From the NCBI RefSeq assembly GCF_002086275.1, contig NZ_MVHT01000007.1, positions 56,305 to 120,304 of the forward strand: a stretch of 64,000 bases of DNA. Direction: 5' to 3'. Source of the stretch: Mycobacterium intermedium. Lineage in GTDB: Bacteria > Actinomycetota > Actinomycetes > Mycobacteriales > Mycobacteriaceae. Every line of letters begins with the position of its first letter. Within the stretch, counting starts at the first letter, position 1. The notes beneath the pieces were generated by a model, which did no database searches, had not been told where the DNA came from, and worked only from the letters and a program-made list of their open reading frames with translations. Positions 50,749-62,527 of this stretch are shown here, in pieces. Made by a program: the position numbers and the translations under genes.

Positions 50749-52072
50749 CGCCCCGGCGACGCCACTGACCCCGGTGCTCAGCCGCTTCTGGGACGACCCG
50801 CAGTCGTGGACCCTGGACACGTACCTGCGCAATGACGGCTACAAGGCCCTGGAAAAGGCCCTGGCCATGGAGCCCGACGCCGTGATAGCCGCGGTGAAGG
50901 ACTCGGGCCTGCGCGGCCGCGGCGGAGCGGGCTTCTCGACCGGCACCAAGTGGTCCTTCATTCCGCAGGGCGACAGCGGCCCCGCGGCCAAGCCGCACTA
51001 TCTGGTGGTCAACGCCGACGAGTCGGAACCGGGTACGTGCAAAGACATTCCGTTGATGTTGGCGACGCCGCACGTGCTCGTCGAGGGCGTCATCATCGCC
51101 TCGTATGCGATCCGGGCCAGCCACGCGTTCATCTACGTGCGCGGCGAGGTGGTGCCGGTGCTGCGCAGGCTGCAGAACGCGGTCGCCGAGGCCTATGCCG
51201 CCGGTTACCTCGGGCGCGACATCAAGGGCTCCGGCTTCGATCTGGAACTGGTGGTCCACGCGGGAGCCGGCGCCTACATCTGCGGCGAGGAAACGGCGCT
51301 GCTGGACTCACTGGAAGGTCGGCGCGGCCAGCCGCGGCTGCGGCCGCCCTTCCCCGCCGTGGCCGGGCTGTACGGCTCGCCCACGGTGATCAACAACGTC
51401 GAGACCATCGCCAGCGTGCCGTCCATCATCTTCAATGGCGTCGACTGGTTCCGGTCCATGGGTAGCGAGAAATCGCCTGGCTTCACGCTGTATTCGTTGT
51501 CCGGACACGTGACCCGCCCCGGCCAGTACGAGGCACCACTGGGTATCACGCTGCGCGAGTTGCTCGACTACGCCGGCGGGATTCGGGCGGGGCATCGGCT
51601 CAAGTTCTGGACGCCGGGCGGGTCGTCGACGCCGTTGCTCACCGATGAGCACCTCGACATACCGCTGGATTACGAGGGAGTCGGCTCGGTCGGCTCGATG
51701 CTGGGTACCAAGGCGCTGGAAATCTTCGACGAGACCACCTGCGTGGTGCGCGCGGTGCGGCGCTGGACGGAGTTCTACAAGCACGAGTCGTGCGGGAAGT
51801 GCACACCGTGCCGGGAGGGCACGTTCTGGTTGGACAAGATCTATGCGCGGCTGGAAAACGGCGGCGGCACCCGCGAAGACATCGACAAACTGTCAGACAT
51901 CGCCGACGCCATCTTGGGTAAGTCGTTCTGCGCGTTGGGCGATGGCGCCGCCAGCCCGGTGATGTCGTCGATCAAGCATTTCCGGGACGAATACATCGCC
52001 CACATCGAAAAGGGCGGCTGCCCCTTCGACCCCCGAGACTCGATGTTGACGCCGAACGGAGCTAATGGGTGA
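50741..52072 (+). CDS. nuoF: NADH-quinone oxidoreductase subunit F (NADH/FMN-binding)
   Basis: 443 aa. [16 protein letters not shown] (NADH site), [13 protein letters not shown] and [19 protein letters not shown] (FMN), then [14 protein letters not shown] plus the later CALGDGA Cys for 4Fe-4S centre N3. Entry point of electrons. ATG 50741 chosen over 50711 because it keeps the short overlap with nuoE. Confidence 0.97.
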   Translation: MTSAPATPLTPVLSRFWDDPQSWTLDTYLRNDGYKALEKALAMEPDAVIAAVKDSGLRGRGGAGFSTGTKWSFIPQGDSGPAAKPHYLVVNADESEPGTCKDIPLMLATPHVLVEGVIIASYAIRASHAFIYVRGEVVPVLRRLQNAVAEAYAAGYLGRDIKGSGFDLELVVHAGAGAYICGEETALLDSLEGRRGQPRLRPPFPAVAGLYGSPTVINNVETIASVPSIIFNGVDWFRSMGSEKSPGFTLYSLSGHVTRPGQYEAPLGITLRELLDYAGGIRAGHRLKFWTPGGSSTPLLTDEHLDIPLDYEGVGSVGSMLGTKALEIFDETTCVVRAVRRWTEFYKHESCGKCTPCREGTFWLDKIYARLENGGGTREDIDKLSDIADAILGKSFCALGDGAASPVMSSIKHFRDEYIAHIEKGGCPFDPRDSMLTPNGANG

Positions 52073-54483
52073 CGACACAGCCTGCCGACACGGAAAACCG
52101 GGTGGCTCAGCCCGAGATGGTCACATTGACCATCGACGACGTCGAAATCAGCGTCCCCAAGGGGACTTTGGTGATTCGCGCAGCCGAGCTGATGGGCATC
52201 CAGATCCCCCGGTTCTGCGACCACCCACTGCTGGACCCGGTCGGGGCCTGCCGGCAGTGCCTGGTCGAGGTTGAGGGACAACGCAAGCCGCTGGCCTCCT
52301 GCACCACCGTGGCCACCGACGACATGGTGGTGCGCACCCAACTCACCTCGAGTGCGGCCGACAAGGCCCAGCACGGCGTGATGGAACTGCTGCTGATCAA
52401 CCATCCGCTGGACTGCCCGATGTGCGACAAGGGCGGCGAATGCCCGCTGCAGAACCAGGCAATGTCCAACGGCCGCGCCGACTCTCGCTTCACCGACACC
52501 AAGCGCACCTTCGCCAAACCGATAAACATCTCTTCGCAGGTCCTGCTGGACCGTGAGCGCTGCATCCTGTGCGCGCGCTGCACGCGGTTCTCGGAGCAGA
52601 TCGCCGGAGACCCGTTCATCGACATGCAGGAACGCGGCGCGCTGCAGCAGGTCGGTATCTACGCCAACCAGCCCTTCGAGTCCTACTTCTCCGGCAACAC
52701 GGTGCAGATCTGCCCGGTCGGGGCACTGACCGGAACGGCCTACCGATTCCGGGCCCGCCCGTTCGACCTGGTTTCGAGTCCGAGTGTGTGCGAGCACTGC
52801 GCGTCCGGCTGCGCCCAGCGCACCGACCACCGCCGCGGCAAGGTGCTGCGCCGACTCGCCGGTGACGACCCGGAAGTCAACGAGGAGTGGAACTGCGACA
52901 AGGGCCGGTGGGCGTTCACCTACGAGACCCAGCCGGATGTGATCACCACTCCCCTGATCCGCGACAGCGACGGCACGCTGCAACCGGCGTCCTGGGCGCA
53001 CGCGATGGTGGCGGCGGCTCAAGGGCTCGAGGCCGCGCGCGGCCGCGCGGGTGTCCTGGTCGGCGGACGGGTCACCTGGGAGGACGCCTACGCGTATTCC
53101 AAGTTCGCGCGAATCGTGTTGCATACCAACGACATCGATTTCCGGGCCCGTCCCCACTCGGCGGAGGAGGCGGAGTTCCTCGCGGCGCGGGTCGCCGGGC
53201 GCCCGGTCAGCGTCAGCTACTCCGACTTGGAGTCGGCGCCGGTGGTCTTGCTCGTCGGGTTCGAACCGGAAGAAGAATCCCCCATCGTCTTCCTGCGACT
53301 GCGCAAGGCGGCCCGCAAACGCTCGCTCCCGGTGTACGCGATAGCACCGTTCGCCACCCGCGCGCTGCAGAAGATGTCCGGCCGGCTGCTGAAAACTCGC
53401 CCGGGTGAAGAGCCTTCGGCGCTCGACGGACTCGCGACCGGTGAGGTGGCAGAACTGCTGGCCAAGCCCGGCGCCGTCATCCTGGTCGGGGAACGGCTGG
53501 CCGCGGTGCCCGGCGGGCTGTCCGCCGCCGCACGGTTGGCAGACGCTACCGGTGCCCGACTGGCCTGGGTGCCACGGCGGGCCGGCGAACGCGGTGCCCT
53601 GGAAGCCGGGGCCCTGCCGGGACTGCTGCCCGGCGGCCGTCCGGTGGCCGACGACGACGCCCGATCGCAAGTGACTGCCGCCTGGCATGTCGACGAATTG
53701 CCCACCGCGCCAGGCCGCGACGCCGACGGCATCCTGGCCGCCGCCGCGGACGGTTCGCTCGGGGCCCTGGTCGTGGGCGGTATCGAGCCGGGCGACTTCG
53801 CCGACCCGGACGCGGTGCTGGCCGCGCTGGACGCCGCCGGCTTCGTGGTGAGTCTGGAGCTGCGGCACAGCGAAGTCACCGAACGCGCCGACGTGGTGTT
53901 CCCGATCGCGCCCGCGTCGCAAAAAGCCGGCGCCTTCGTCGACTGGGAAGGTCGCTACCGCGGTTTCGAGCCCGCGCTGCGCGGAACCACCCAAACGGCC
54001 CGACAGTCGGATCACCGGGTGCTCGACTCGCTGGCCGACGAGTTGGGCATCTACCTCGGCACGGCCAGCGTCGAAGCCGCCCGAGAGGAACTGGCCGCGC
54101 TGGGCCCCTGGGACGGCCGGCGCCCACCAGCCCCGAACGTCGATGCGCCAAACCCGGCCCAACCTGAGGCGGGCCAAGCCGTCTTGACCGGCTGGCGGAT
54201 GCTGCTCGACAAGGGTCGCCTACAGGACGGTGAACCGCACCTGGCCGGTACCGCACGCAGACCCGTGGTGCGGCTGTCCCCCGATACGGCGGCCGAGATC
54301 AATGCCGCTGACGGCGATGAGGTGACGGTGAGCACGCAACGCGGCTCAATCACCTTGCCGCTCAAGATCACCGACCTCCCTGACCGGGTGGTGTGGCTTC
54401 CGCTCAACTCAGAGGGCTCAGCGGTGCACCGCCAGCTCGGCGTCAGCATCGGCAGCATCGTGAATATTGGAGTGCCGTCATGA
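52069..54483 (+). CDS. nuoG: NADH-quinone oxidoreductase subunit G
   Basis: 804 aa from GTG 52069 (GTGA overlap). Fe-S ligands in order: N1b ([24 protein letters not shown]), N5/N4 ([33 protein letters not shown]) and the extra N7-type centre [10 protein letters not shown] with a distal Cys in EWNCDKGRW. The rest is a molybdopterin-oxidoreductase-like domain without cofactor ligands. Largest peripheral subunit. Confidence 0.97.
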   Translation: MTTQPADTENRVAQPEMVTLTIDDVEISVPKGTLVIRAAELMGIQIPRFCDHPLLDPVGACRQCLVEVEGQRKPLASCTTVATDDMVVRTQLTSSAADKAQHGVMELLLINHPLDCPMCDKGGECPLQNQAMSNGRADSRFTDTKRTFAKPINISSQVLLDRERCILCARCTRFSEQIAGDPFIDMQERGALQQVGIYANQPFESYFSGNTVQICPVGALTGTAYRFRARPFDLVSSPSVCEHCASGCAQRTDHRRGKVLRRLAGDDPEVNEEWNCDKGRWAFTYETQPDVITTPLIRDSDGTLQPASWAHAMVAAAQGLEAARGRAGVLVGGRVTWEDAYAYSKFARIVLHTNDIDFRARPHSAEEAEFLAARVAGRPVSVSYSDLESAPVVLLVGFEPEEESPIVFLRLRKAARKRSLPVYAIAPFATRALQKMSGRLLKTRPGEEPSALDGLATGEVAELLAKPGAVILVGERLAAVPGGLSAAARLADATGARLAWVPRRAGERGALEAGALPGLLPGGRPVADDDARSQVTAAWHVDELPTAPGRDADGILAAAADGSLGALVVGGIEPGDFADPDAVLAALDAAGFVVSLELRHSEVTERADVVFPIAPASQKAGAFVDWEGRYRGFEPALRGTTQTARQSDHRVLDSLADELGIYLGTASVEAAREELAALGPWDGRRPPAPNVDAPNPAQPEAGQAVLTGWRMLLDKGRLQDGEPHLAGTARRPVVRLSPDTAAEINAADGDEVTVSTQRGSITLPLKITDLPDRVVWLPLNSEGSAVHRQLGVSIGSIVNIGVPS

Positions 54484-55742
54484 CTTCCCCGATCTTCGGA
54501 CACGACCCCTGGTGGCTGGTGGGGGCCAAGGTATTGGCCGTCTTCGCGTTTCTCATGCTGACAGTGCTGGTGGCGATCCTGGCCGAACGCAAACTGCTGG
54601 GCCGGATGCAGTTGCGTCCGGGCCCGAACCGGGTAGGCCCGAAGGGCGCCCTGCAGAGCTTGGCCGACGGCGTCAAGCTGGCGCTCAAGGAAAGCATCAC
54701 CCCGAGCGGCATCGATAAGTTCGTTTACTTTGCGGCACCGGTTATTTCGGCGATCCCGGCATTCACCGCCTTCGCGGTCATCCCGTTCGGTCCCGAAGTC
54801 TCGGTGTTCGGCCACCGCACCCCCTTGCAGATCACCGATCTACCGGTGGCCGTGTTGTTCATCCTCGCCATGTCCGCGATCGGCGTGTACGGGATCGTGT
54901 TGGGCGGCTGGGCATCCGGGTCCACCTACCCGCTGTTGGGCGGGGTGCGGTCCACAGCACAGGTGATTTCCTATGAGGTCGCCATGGGGCTGTCGTTCGC
55001 GGCGGTTTTCCTCTACGCAGGCAGCATGTCCACCTCGGAGATCATCGCCAAACAAGACCGGGTCTGGTACATCTTCCTGCTGGCACCGTCGTTCGTCGTC
55101 TACCTGGTCTCGATGGTGGGTGAAACCAACCGGGCGCCCTTCGACCTGCCCGAGGCCGAAGGCGAGCTGGTCGCCGGTTTCCACACCGAGTACTCGTCGC
55201 TGAAGTTCGCGATGTTCATGCTCGCCGAATACGTGAACATGACAACGGTTTCGGCGTTGGCCGCAACCATGTTCCTGGGCGGCTGGCGGGCACCGTGGCC
55301 GCTGAACATGTGGGCCGGCGCCAACACCGGCTGGTGGCCGGTGCTCTGGTTCGTCGGCAAGGTGTGGCTGTTCCTGTTCATCTACTTCTGGCTGCGCGCC
55401 ACGCTGCCCCGGCTGCGCTACGACCAATTCATGGCGCTGGGCTGGAAGTTGCTGATTCCGGCGTCCCTGGTCTGGGTGATGATCGCGGGCGTCATCCGCG
55501 CGGCTAAGAACGAGGGTTTCCAGCACTGGACCCCGACCTTGGTCGTCAGCAGCGCCGTCGTCGCGATCTGGCTGCTGTTCTGGCTGCGAAAGCCGTTCAG
55601 CGCACCGAGTGCTCGCGCATCCGCACGGCGGGAACGCAAGGAACTCAAGCAACGCGAGGCCGAACTGGCCGACCTTGGCGTCGATCTTGGGCCGGCTTTC
55701 CCCACCCCGCCGCTGCCGACAAAGGAGAAAGTCCGTGGCTAA
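54480..55742 (+). CDS. nuoH: NADH-quinone oxidoreductase subunit H
   Basis: 420 aa, eight or more membrane helices. Conserved [11 protein letters not shown] and the acidic [19 protein letters not shown] loop of the quinone cavity/E-channel. A hydrophilic C-terminal tail of about 45 residues ([14 protein letters not shown]) is an actinobacterial extension. ATG 54480 overlaps the nuoG stop. Confidence 0.97.
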   Translation: MTSPIFGHDPWWLVGAKVLAVFAFLMLTVLVAILAERKLLGRMQLRPGPNRVGPKGALQSLADGVKLALKESITPSGIDKFVYFAAPVISAIPAFTAFAVIPFGPEVSVFGHRTPLQITDLPVAVLFILAMSAIGVYGIVLGGWASGSTYPLLGGVRSTAQVISYEVAMGLSFAAVFLYAGSMSTSEIIAKQDRVWYIFLLAPSFVVYLVSMVGETNRAPFDLPEAEGELVAGFHTEYSSLKFAMFMLAEYVNMTTVSALAATMFLGGWRAPWPLNMWAGANTGWWPVLWFVGKVWLFLFIYFWLRATLPRLRYDQFMALGWKLLIPASLVWVMIAGVIRAAKNEGFQHWTPTLVVSSAVVAIWLLFWLRKPFSAPSARASARRERKELKQREAELADLGVDLGPAFPTPPLPTKEKVRG

Positions 55743-56328
55743 GTTTCTAGACTCCATCGCAGGTTTCGGCCTCACGTTTGGTTCGATGTTCAAGAAGACC
55801 GTCACCGAGGAGTATCCGGAGAAGCCCGGTCCGGTCGCACCGCGCTACCACGGCAGGCACCAACTCAATCGGTACCCCGACGGCTTGGAGAAATGCATCG
55901 GCTGCGAGCTGTGCGCCTGGGCCTGCCCGGCCGATGCGATCTACGTCGAGGGCGCGGACAACACCGAAGAGCAACGGTTTTCGCCCGGGGAACGCTACGG
56001 CCGGGTGTACCAGATCAACTACCTGCGCTGCATCGGTTGCGGCCTGTGCATCGAGGCGTGCCCCACCCGGGCGCTGACCATGACGAACGACTACGAGCTG
56101 GCCGACGACAACCGGGCCGACCTGATCTACGAGAAGGACCGACTGCTGGCGCCCCTGCTGCCCGGCATGACACCGCCTCCGCATCCCCGAACCGAGGGCG
56201 CCACCGACAAGGACTACTACCTGGGCAACGTGACCGCTGAGGGCTTGCGGCGGCGCGATGGCGCCGGACCTGACGCAAAAGCCGGAGCCAAAGCAGAAGC
56301 CGAAGTCGAAGCCGGAGCAGCGCAGTGA
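55735..56328 (+). CDS. nuoI: NADH-quinone oxidoreductase subunit I
   Basis: 197 aa from GTG 55735. Two 4Fe-4S sites (N6a, N6b) in [12 protein letters not shown] and [12 protein letters not shown]. Ends in a low-complexity Ala/Glu/Lys tail ([17 protein letters not shown]). Overlaps nuoH by 8 nt and nuoJ by 4 nt. Confidence 0.97.
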   Translation: MAKFLDSIAGFGLTFGSMFKKTVTEEYPEKPGPVAPRYHGRHQLNRYPDGLEKCIGCELCAWACPADAIYVEGADNTEEQRFSPGERYGRVYQINYLRCIGCGLCIEACPTRALTMTNDYELADDNRADLIYEKDRLLAPLLPGMTPPPHPRTEGATDKDYYLGNVTAEGLRRRDGAGPDAKAGAKAEAEVEAGAAQ

Positions 56329-57113
56329 TCACCGCAGTTGCCCACGACGTCATCGTGCGCACCTCGACCGGCGAAGCCGTGATGTTCTGGGTGCTGGGAA
56401 CGATCGCAGTGCTCGGTGCGCTCGGGGTGGTGTTGGCGGTCAACGCCGTGTACTCGGCGATGTACCTGGCGGTGACCATGATCATCCTGGCCGTGTTCTA
56501 CATCGCGCAGGACGCACTGTTCTTGGGCGTCGTCCAAGTGGTGGTCTACACCGGCGCGGTCATGATGCTGTTCTTGTTCGTGCTGATGCTGATCGGCGTG
56601 GACTCGGCGGAATCGCTGAAGGAGACGCTGCGCGGCCAGCGCGTAGCCGCGGTCGCGACCGGCATCGGGTTCGGAATCCTGCTGATCGGCGGGATCGGCA
56701 ACTACGCGACAGGCGGTTTCGACGGGCTGGCCACCGCCAACAGCCAAGGCAACGTCGAAGGCTTGGCGGTGCTCATCTTCACGCGCTATTTGTGGGCCTT
56801 CGAATTGACCAGCGCGCTGCTGATCACCGCCGCGGTCGGGGCGATGGTGTTGGCCCACCGCGAGCGCTTCGAGCGCCGCAAGACCCAGAAAGAACTGTCG
56901 AAGGAGCGTTTCCGGCCGGGCGGCCATCCCACTCCCCTGCCCAGCCCTGGCGTCTACGCGCGCCACAATGCGGTGGACGTCGCCGCGCTACTGCCTGACG
57001 GCTCCTACTCAGAGCTGTCCGTCTCGCGGCTCCTGCAGACTCGCGGGGCCGACGGCAAGCAAGCCCCCTCGCGCGAGGCTATCTCCGGCGTTTCCAAAGG
57101 CGGAAAATCATGA
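56325..57113 (+). CDS. nuoJ: NADH-quinone oxidoreductase subunit J
   Basis: 262 aa from GTG 56325. Five membrane helices in the first 165 residues, including [20 protein letters not shown] (the third, pi-bulge helix), then a cytosolic tail of about 95 residues that is longer than in E. coli (184 aa) and typical for mycobacteria. Confidence 0.95.
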   Translation: MITAVAHDVIVRTSTGEAVMFWVLGTIAVLGALGVVLAVNAVYSAMYLAVTMIILAVFYIAQDALFLGVVQVVVYTGAVMMLFLFVLMLIGVDSAESLKETLRGQRVAAVATGIGFGILLIGGIGNYATGGFDGLATANSQGNVEGLAVLIFTRYLWAFELTSALLITAAVGAMVLAHRERFERRKTQKELSKERFRPGGHPTPLPSPGVYARHNAVDVAALLPDGSYSELSVSRLLQTRGADGKQAPSREAISGVSKGGKS

Positions 57114-57409
57114 ACCCGGCCAACTACCTTTACCTTTCGGCGCTGCTGTTCACCATCGGCGCATCAGGCGTGCTGTTGCGACGCAACGCGATCGTCATGT
57201 TCATGTGCGTCGAGCTCATGCTCAACGCCGTCAACCTGGCGTTCGTCACGTTTTCCCGCATGCACGGCAAGCTTGACGGACAGATGGTCGCGTTCTTCAC
57301 GATGGTGGTGGCCGCCTGCGAGGTCGTCATCGGCCTGGCCATCATCATGACGATTTTCCGTGCCCGTAAATCGGCGTCGGTCGACGACGCGAATCTACTC
57401 AAAGGCTAA
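57110..57409 (+). CDS. nuoK: NADH-quinone oxidoreductase subunit K
   Basis: 99 aa, three membrane helices. [16 protein letters not shown] holds the conserved intramembrane Glu and [11 protein letters not shown] the second. Overlaps nuoJ by ATGA. Confidence 0.97.
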   Translation: MNPANYLYLSALLFTIGASGVLLRRNAIVMFMCVELMLNAVNLAFVTFSRMHGKLDGQMVAFFTMVVAACEVVIGLAIIMTIFRARKSASVDDANLLKG

Positions 57410-57419
57410 GAACGCCAAG

Positions 57420-59309
57420 ATGACTGACTACACCTGGCTGCTGGTGGCGCTGCCCCTTGCTGGTGCCGCGATCTTGCTGTTCGGCGGTAGGCGAACCGAC
57501 GCGTGGGGACATTGGTTGGGTTGCCTGGCTGCCCTGTCGGCGTTCGGGGTGGGCGCCACGCTGCTCGCGGACCTGCTCGGCCGCGCCGCGGATGACCGGG
57601 TGATCCACCAGAAGGTGTTCACCTGGATACCCGCCGGCGGGCTGCAGGTCGACTTCGGCCTCCAAATCGACCAGCTCTCAATGTGTTTCGTGCTGCTGAT
57701 CTCCGGGGTCGGGTCGCTGATCCACATCTACTCGGTCGCCTACATGGCCGAGGATGAGGACCGCCGAAGGTTTTTCGGCTACCTCAACCTGTTCCTGGCC
57801 TCGATGCTGCTGCTGGTGATCGCCGACAACTACGTGCTGCTCTATGTCGGTTGGGAAGGCGTCGGCCTGGCGTCCTACCTGCTGATCGGGTTCTGGTACC
57901 ACAAGCCGTCGGCGGCCACCGCGGCCAAGAAGGCGTTCGTGATGAACCGCGTCGGGGATGCCGGCCTGGCACTGGCCATGTTCTTGATGTTCGCCACCTT
58001 CGGGACCGTTTCCTACAGCGGTGTGTTCGCCGGCGTACCGGCCGCGAGCGAGGCAGTGCTCAACGTGACGGGACTGCTGCTGCTGCTGGGCGCCTGCGCG
58101 AAGTCCGCCCAGGTGCCCCTGCAGGCCTGGCTGGGTGACGCCATGGAAGGCCCCACCCCGGTGTCGGCGCTGATCCACGCGGCCACCATGGTGACCGCCG
58201 GCGTGTACCTGATCGTGCGTTCCAACCCGTTGTTCAACCTGGCCCCCGGCGCTCAACTGGGTGTCGTCATCGTCGGCGCCGTCACGCTGATGCTCGGGGC
58301 GTTCATCGGCTGCGCGAAGGACGACATCAAGCGCGCACTGGCCGCCTCCACCATGAGCCAGATCGGCTACATGGTCCTGGCCGCCGGGCTGGGCCCGGCC
58401 GGGTACGCGTTTGCGATCATGCACCTGCTCACGCACGGTTTCTTCAAGGCCGGACTGTTCCTCGGGTCGGGCGCGGTGATCCACGCCATGCACGAAGAGC
58501 AGGACATGCGCCGCTATGGCGGTCTGCGTGCGGCACTTCCCATCACGTTCGTCACCTTCGGGCTGGGATACCTGGCCATCATCGGTGTGCCGCCGTTCGC
58601 CGGCTTCTTCTCCAAGGACGCCATCATCGAGGCCGCGCTGGGCGCCGGGGGTGTACGCGGCTACGTGCTCGGAGGTACCGCCCTACTGGGTGCGGGGATC
58701 ACCGCGTTCTACATGACCCGGGTGATGCTGATGACGTTCTTCGGCAAGAAGCGCTGGGCGCCGCAATCCCATCCCCACGAGGCGCCGGCCCTGATGACGT
58801 GGCCGATGATCCTGCTTGCCGTCGGCTCGGTGTTCTCCGGTGGCCTGTTCGCAATCGGCGGCACGCTGGCGCACTGGCTGGAACCCGTCGTCGGCGCCCA
58901 CGAAGAGTCCGCACATGCCGTACCCGCCTGGGTCAGCACCACCCTGGCCCTATCGGTTGTGGTCGTCGGTGTCGCGGTCGCCTACCGGATGTACGGCGGC
59001 AAGGCTGAGATCCCCAGGGTGGCCCCCGTTCGCGTCTCGCCGCTGACCACAGCCGCGCGCGCCGACGCCTACGGCGATGCCTTCAACGAGGAGGTGTTCA
59101 TGCGCCCAGGCGCGCAACTGACCAAGGCGCTGGTCGCCATCGACGACGCGGGCGTGGACGGCTCCGTCAACTCGCTAGCCGCGCTGATCAGCCGAACGTC
59201 GAATGGTCTGCGGCAACTGCAAACCGGGTTCGCCCGCAACTACGCGTTATCGATGCTCGTGGGCGCGGCCGCCGTCGCCGCGGTGCTGCTGGCGGTGAAC
59301 CTGTGGTGA
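57420..59309 (+). CDS. nuoL: NADH-quinone oxidoreductase subunit L
   Basis: 629 aa antiporter-like subunit. Contains [19 protein letters not shown] (TM5 Glu), [21 protein letters not shown] (TM7 region) and [19 protein letters not shown] (TM8 Lys), and ends with the long amphipathic helix and a final membrane anchor. ATG 57420, 10 nt after nuoK; the frame start at 57360 lies inside nuoK. Confidence 0.97.
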   Translation: MTDYTWLLVALPLAGAAILLFGGRRTDAWGHWLGCLAALSAFGVGATLLADLLGRAADDRVIHQKVFTWIPAGGLQVDFGLQIDQLSMCFVLLISGVGSLIHIYSVAYMAEDEDRRRFFGYLNLFLASMLLLVIADNYVLLYVGWEGVGLASYLLIGFWYHKPSAATAAKKAFVMNRVGDAGLALAMFLMFATFGTVSYSGVFAGVPAASEAVLNVTGLLLLLGACAKSAQVPLQAWLGDAMEGPTPVSALIHAATMVTAGVYLIVRSNPLFNLAPGAQLGVVIVGAVTLMLGAFIGCAKDDIKRALAASTMSQIGYMVLAAGLGPAGYAFAIMHLLTHGFFKAGLFLGSGAVIHAMHEEQDMRRYGGLRAALPITFVTFGLGYLAIIGVPPFAGFFSKDAIIEAALGAGGVRGYVLGGTALLGAGITAFYMTRVMLMTFFGKKRWAPQSHPHEAPALMTWPMILLAVGSVFSGGLFAIGGTLAHWLEPVVGAHEESAHAVPAWVSTTLALSVVVVGVAVAYRMYGGKAEIPRVAPVRVSPLTTAARADAYGDAFNEEVFMRPGAQLTKALVAIDDAGVDGSVNSLAALISRTSNGLRQLQTGFARNYALSMLVGAAAVAAVLLAVNLW

Positions 59310-60898
59310 CGCACTTCGGTTGGCTGACCTGGCTGTGGCTGGCACCGCTGGCCGGCTCGATCGTCATCATCCTGCTGCCGCCCGGGCTGCGGCAGGCTGC
59401 CAAGTGGACCGGCCTGGTTGTCAGTCTGGTGACCCTGGCGCTGGCGGCCAAGATCACCGTCGGCTTCCAGCCCGGCGGCGACCACTATCAGTTCTACGAA
59501 AAGCACGAGTGGATACCGGCTTTCGGCGCCGGCTACACCCTGGGCGTGGACGGCATCGCGGTGGTGCTGGTGATACTGACCGCCGTGCTGGTCCCGCTGC
59601 TGCTCATCGCGGGTTGGAATGATGGGGGTGAGCGCAATCCGCGCGGCGTGCACGCCTACGTCGCCTTGACGCTCGCCATCGAGTCGATGGTGCTGATCTC
59701 CGTCGTCGCCCTGGACGTGCTGCTGTTCTACGTCTTCTTCGAGGCGATGCTGATCCCGATGTACTTCCTGATCGGCGGCTTCGGACAAGGCGAGAACCGC
59801 TCGCGTGCCGCGGTGAAGTTCTTGCTCTACAACCTGTTCGGCGGCCTGATCATGCTGGCGGCGGTGATCGGGCTGTACGTGATCACCGCGCAGCACGGCG
59901 ACGGCACGTTCGACTTCGTCGAAATCGTCCAGGCCGTGCGCGGCGGCGGCCGCCTTGCCGACGTGGATCCGGCGGTATTCAAGGCTTTGTTCCTCGGGTT
60001 CATGTTCGCGTTCGCGGTCAAGGCGCCACTGTGGCCATTCCACCGCTGGCTGCCCGACGCCGCGGTCGAGTCCACCCCGGCGACCGCGGTCTTGATCACG
60101 GCGGTGATGGACAAGGTCGGCACGTTCGGCATGTTGCGCTACTGCCTGCAGCTGTTCCCGGATGCCTCAACGTATTTCCGTCCGGTGATCGTCACGCTGG
60201 CCATCATCGGCGTGATCTACGGCGCGATCGTGGCGATCGGGCAGACCGACATGATGCGCCTGATCGCCTACACCTCGATTTCACACTTCGGCTTCATCAT
60301 CGCGGGCATCTTCGTGATGACCACCCAGGGACAAAGCGGGTCGACGCTGTACATGCTCAACCACGGCATCTCCACGGCGGCGGTCTTCTTGATCGCGGGC
60401 TTCTTGGTGTCCCGCCGCGGCAGCAGAGCGATCGCCGACTACGGCGGCGTGCAGAAGGTGGCTCCCGTCCTGGCCGGTACGTTCCTGGTCTCCTGCATGG
60501 CCACCTTGTCACTGCCCGGCCTGGCCCCGTTCGTCAGCGAATTCTTGGTGCTGCTAGGCACTTTCAACCGCTACTGGCTGGCCGCAGCGTTTGGGGTCAC
60601 CGCGCTGGTGTTGGCGGCGATCTACATGTTGTGGCTGTACCAGCGCACGATGACCGGGCCGGTGGCCGAGGGCAATGAAAAGATTCGTGACCTGGTGCCG
60701 CGCGAAATGGTTGTCGTCGCACCGCTGTTGGCGTTGCTGTTCGTGCTCGGGGTCTACCCCAAACCCGTACTCGATGTCATCAACCCCGCGGTGGAAAGCA
60801 CCATGCAGACCATCAACCAACACGATCCCTCGCCCACGGTGACGCCCCCGGGTTCCGGTGTCGGCGGCTCCCGGACAGCCCAAGGACCGCACCAATGA
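59306..60898 (+). CDS. nuoM: NADH-quinone oxidoreductase subunit M
   Basis: 530 aa antiporter-like subunit, about 14 helices. [16 protein letters not shown] (TM5 Glu), [19 protein letters not shown] and [15 protein letters not shown] (TM8 region). GTG 59306 overlaps the nuoL stop (GTGA); GTG 59303 is an equal alternative. Pro/Gly/Thr-rich C-terminal tail. Confidence 0.96.
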   Translation: MTHFGWLTWLWLAPLAGSIVIILLPPGLRQAAKWTGLVVSLVTLALAAKITVGFQPGGDHYQFYEKHEWIPAFGAGYTLGVDGIAVVLVILTAVLVPLLLIAGWNDGGERNPRGVHAYVALTLAIESMVLISVVALDVLLFYVFFEAMLIPMYFLIGGFGQGENRSRAAVKFLLYNLFGGLIMLAAVIGLYVITAQHGDGTFDFVEIVQAVRGGGRLADVDPAVFKALFLGFMFAFAVKAPLWPFHRWLPDAAVESTPATAVLITAVMDKVGTFGMLRYCLQLFPDASTYFRPVIVTLAIIGVIYGAIVAIGQTDMMRLIAYTSISHFGFIIAGIFVMTTQGQSGSTLYMLNHGISTAAVFLIAGFLVSRRGSRAIADYGGVQKVAPVLAGTFLVSCMATLSLPGLAPFVSEFLVLLGTFNRYWLAAAFGVTALVLAAIYMLWLYQRTMTGPVAEGNEKIRDLVPREMVVVAPLLALLFVLGVYPKPVLDVINPAVESTMQTINQHDPSPTVTPPGSGVGGSRTAQGPHQ

Positions 60899-62484
60899 TC
60901 CTTCCTCCTCCCGAAGTTGAGTACTTCAAGCTGTCGCCGATGCTCATCATCTTCGCCGTGGCGGTGCTGGGTGTGCTGGTGGAGGCGTTCGTGCCGCGGC
61001 GTTTCCGATACATCACGCAGGTGACGACGTCGCTGGCGGGGATCGTCGCAGCATTTGTCGCGGTGATCGCGGTGGCCAAGTCCATCCCGACCTCGTCCCC
61101 CGGCACACGGGCGGTCGTGGGCTCCATCGCCGTGGATCGCCCAACCCTGTTTCTGCAGGGCACACTGTTGTTGGTCGCCATTCTCGCGATCATCTTCATG
61201 GCCGAACGCCAGGCATCCGCCGTTCGAACCAAAACGCCTGTAGCGGTGGGTAGCTCGGGCGGTTTGGACTCTTTTACGCCGCAGGCCTCCGCGGTGCCCG
61301 GAAGTGATGCGGAGCACGAGGCGGAGCGTGCGGGCAACGCGCAAACCGAGCTGTTCCCGTTGGCGCTGCTGTCGCTCGGCGGCATGATGGTGTTCCCCGC
61401 GTCCAACGACCTGCTGACGATGTTCGTTGCGCTGGAAGTTCTCTCGCTGCCCCTGTACCTGATGTGTGGGTTGGCCCGGCACCGTCGTCTGCTCTCGCAG
61501 GAGTCGGCGATGAAGTACTTCCTGCTGGGCGCCTTCTCGTCGGCATTTTTCCTTTACGGCGTCGCCCTGCTGTACGGCGCGACCGGCACCCTGACGCTGA
61601 CCGGTATTCGCGATACCTTGGCGGCACAAAGTGATTCGTCCATGGCGCTGGTCGGTGTGGGGCTGCTGTCGGTGGGCCTGCTGTTCAAGGTCGGCGCCGT
61701 TCCGTTCCATTCGTGGATTCCCGACGTGTACCAGGGCGCGCCCACGCCCGTCACCGGGTTCATGGCAGCGGCCACCAAGGTCGCGGCGTTCGGAGCCCTG
61801 CTGCGGGTGGTCTATGTGGCGCTGCCGCCGCTGCACGATCAGTGGCGTCCGGTGCTGTGGGCGATCGCGATCCTGACGATGACGGTCGGCACGATCACCG
61901 CGGTGAACCAGACCGACGTCAAGCGCATGCTGGCTTACTCGTCGGTGGCCCACGTCGGGTTCATCCTGACCGGCGTGATCGCGGACAACCAGTCGGGACT
62001 CGCCGGCACCATGTTCTACCTGGTCGCCTACAGCTTCAGCACTGTCGGGGCATTCGCCATCGTCGGCCTGGTCCGCGACGCCAACGGCGTCGAGGACGCC
62101 AAGCTGGCGAACTGGGCGGGACTGGGACAGCGCTCCCCCATTGTGGGCGTGATGCTTTCGATGTTTCTGCTGGCCTTCGCCGGTATCCCGCTGACCAGTG
62201 GATTCGTCAGCAAGTTCGCGGTGTTCAAGGCGGCGGCCGAGGGTGGCGCGGTGCCGCTGGTCATCCTTGGTGTGATCTCGAGTGCGGTGGCCGCCTACTT
62301 CTACGTCCGGGTGATCGTCTCGATGTTCTTCACCGAACCGACCGACGACACACCCCAAGTGGTGGCGCCTGGCGTGTTGAGCAAGGCGGCCATTGCGGTA
62401 TGTGCTTTGGTCACAGTGGTTTTGGGCATCCTGCCGCAGTCGGTGCTCGACCTGGCCAACAACGCGGCACAGTTACTGCACTGA
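60895..62484 (+). CDS. nuoN: NADH-quinone oxidoreductase subunit N
   Basis: 529 aa antiporter-like subunit and last gene of the operon. ALEVLSLPLYLMCGLA (TM5 Glu), KVGAVPFHSWIPDVYQGAP and VKRMLAYSSVAHVGF. A hydrophilic insertion of about 45 residues (MAERQASAVRTKTP onward) between early helices is not in E. coli NuoN. ATGA overlap with nuoM; terminator follows. Confidence 0.96.
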   Translation: MILPPPEVEYFKLSPMLIIFAVAVLGVLVEAFVPRRFRYITQVTTSLAGIVAAFVAVIAVAKSIPTSSPGTRAVVGSIAVDRPTLFLQGTLLLVAILAIIFMAERQASAVRTKTPVAVGSSGGLDSFTPQASAVPGSDAEHEAERAGNAQTELFPLALLSLGGMMVFPASNDLLTMFVALEVLSLPLYLMCGLARHRRLLSQESAMKYFLLGAFSSAFFLYGVALLYGATGTLTLTGIRDTLAAQSDSSMALVGVGLLSVGLLFKVGAVPFHSWIPDVYQGAPTPVTGFMAAATKVAAFGALLRVVYVALPPLHDQWRPVLWAIAILTMTVGTITAVNQTDVKRMLAYSSVAHVGFILTGVIADNQSGLAGTMFYLVAYSFSTVGAFAIVGLVRDANGVEDAKLANWAGLGQRSPIVGVMLSMFLLAFAGIPLTSGFVSKFAVFKAAAEGGAVPLVILGVISSAVAAYFYVRVIVSMFFTEPTDDTPQVVAPGVLSKAAIAVCALVTVVLGILPQSVLDLANNAAQLLH

Positions 62485-62492
62485 CAGTTTCT

Positions 62493-62524
62493 GGCCTGGC
62501 AGCCGGTGGCCACCAAGCCAGGCC
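62493..62524. terminator. Stem-loop terminator after nuoN
   Basis: GGCCTGGC and GCCAGGCC form a perfect 8-bp stem around a 16-nt loop that itself contains the palindrome GGTGGCCACC. Located between the converging nuoN and PE-PPE stops, so it can serve both. Confidence 0.65.
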
Positions 62525-62527
62525 GCG

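Noticed and set aside
51841..54177. 778-residue minus-strand frame inside nuoF/nuoG
   Set aside because: Antisense shadow of nuoG; rich in Arg/Gly/His with no recognisable fold.
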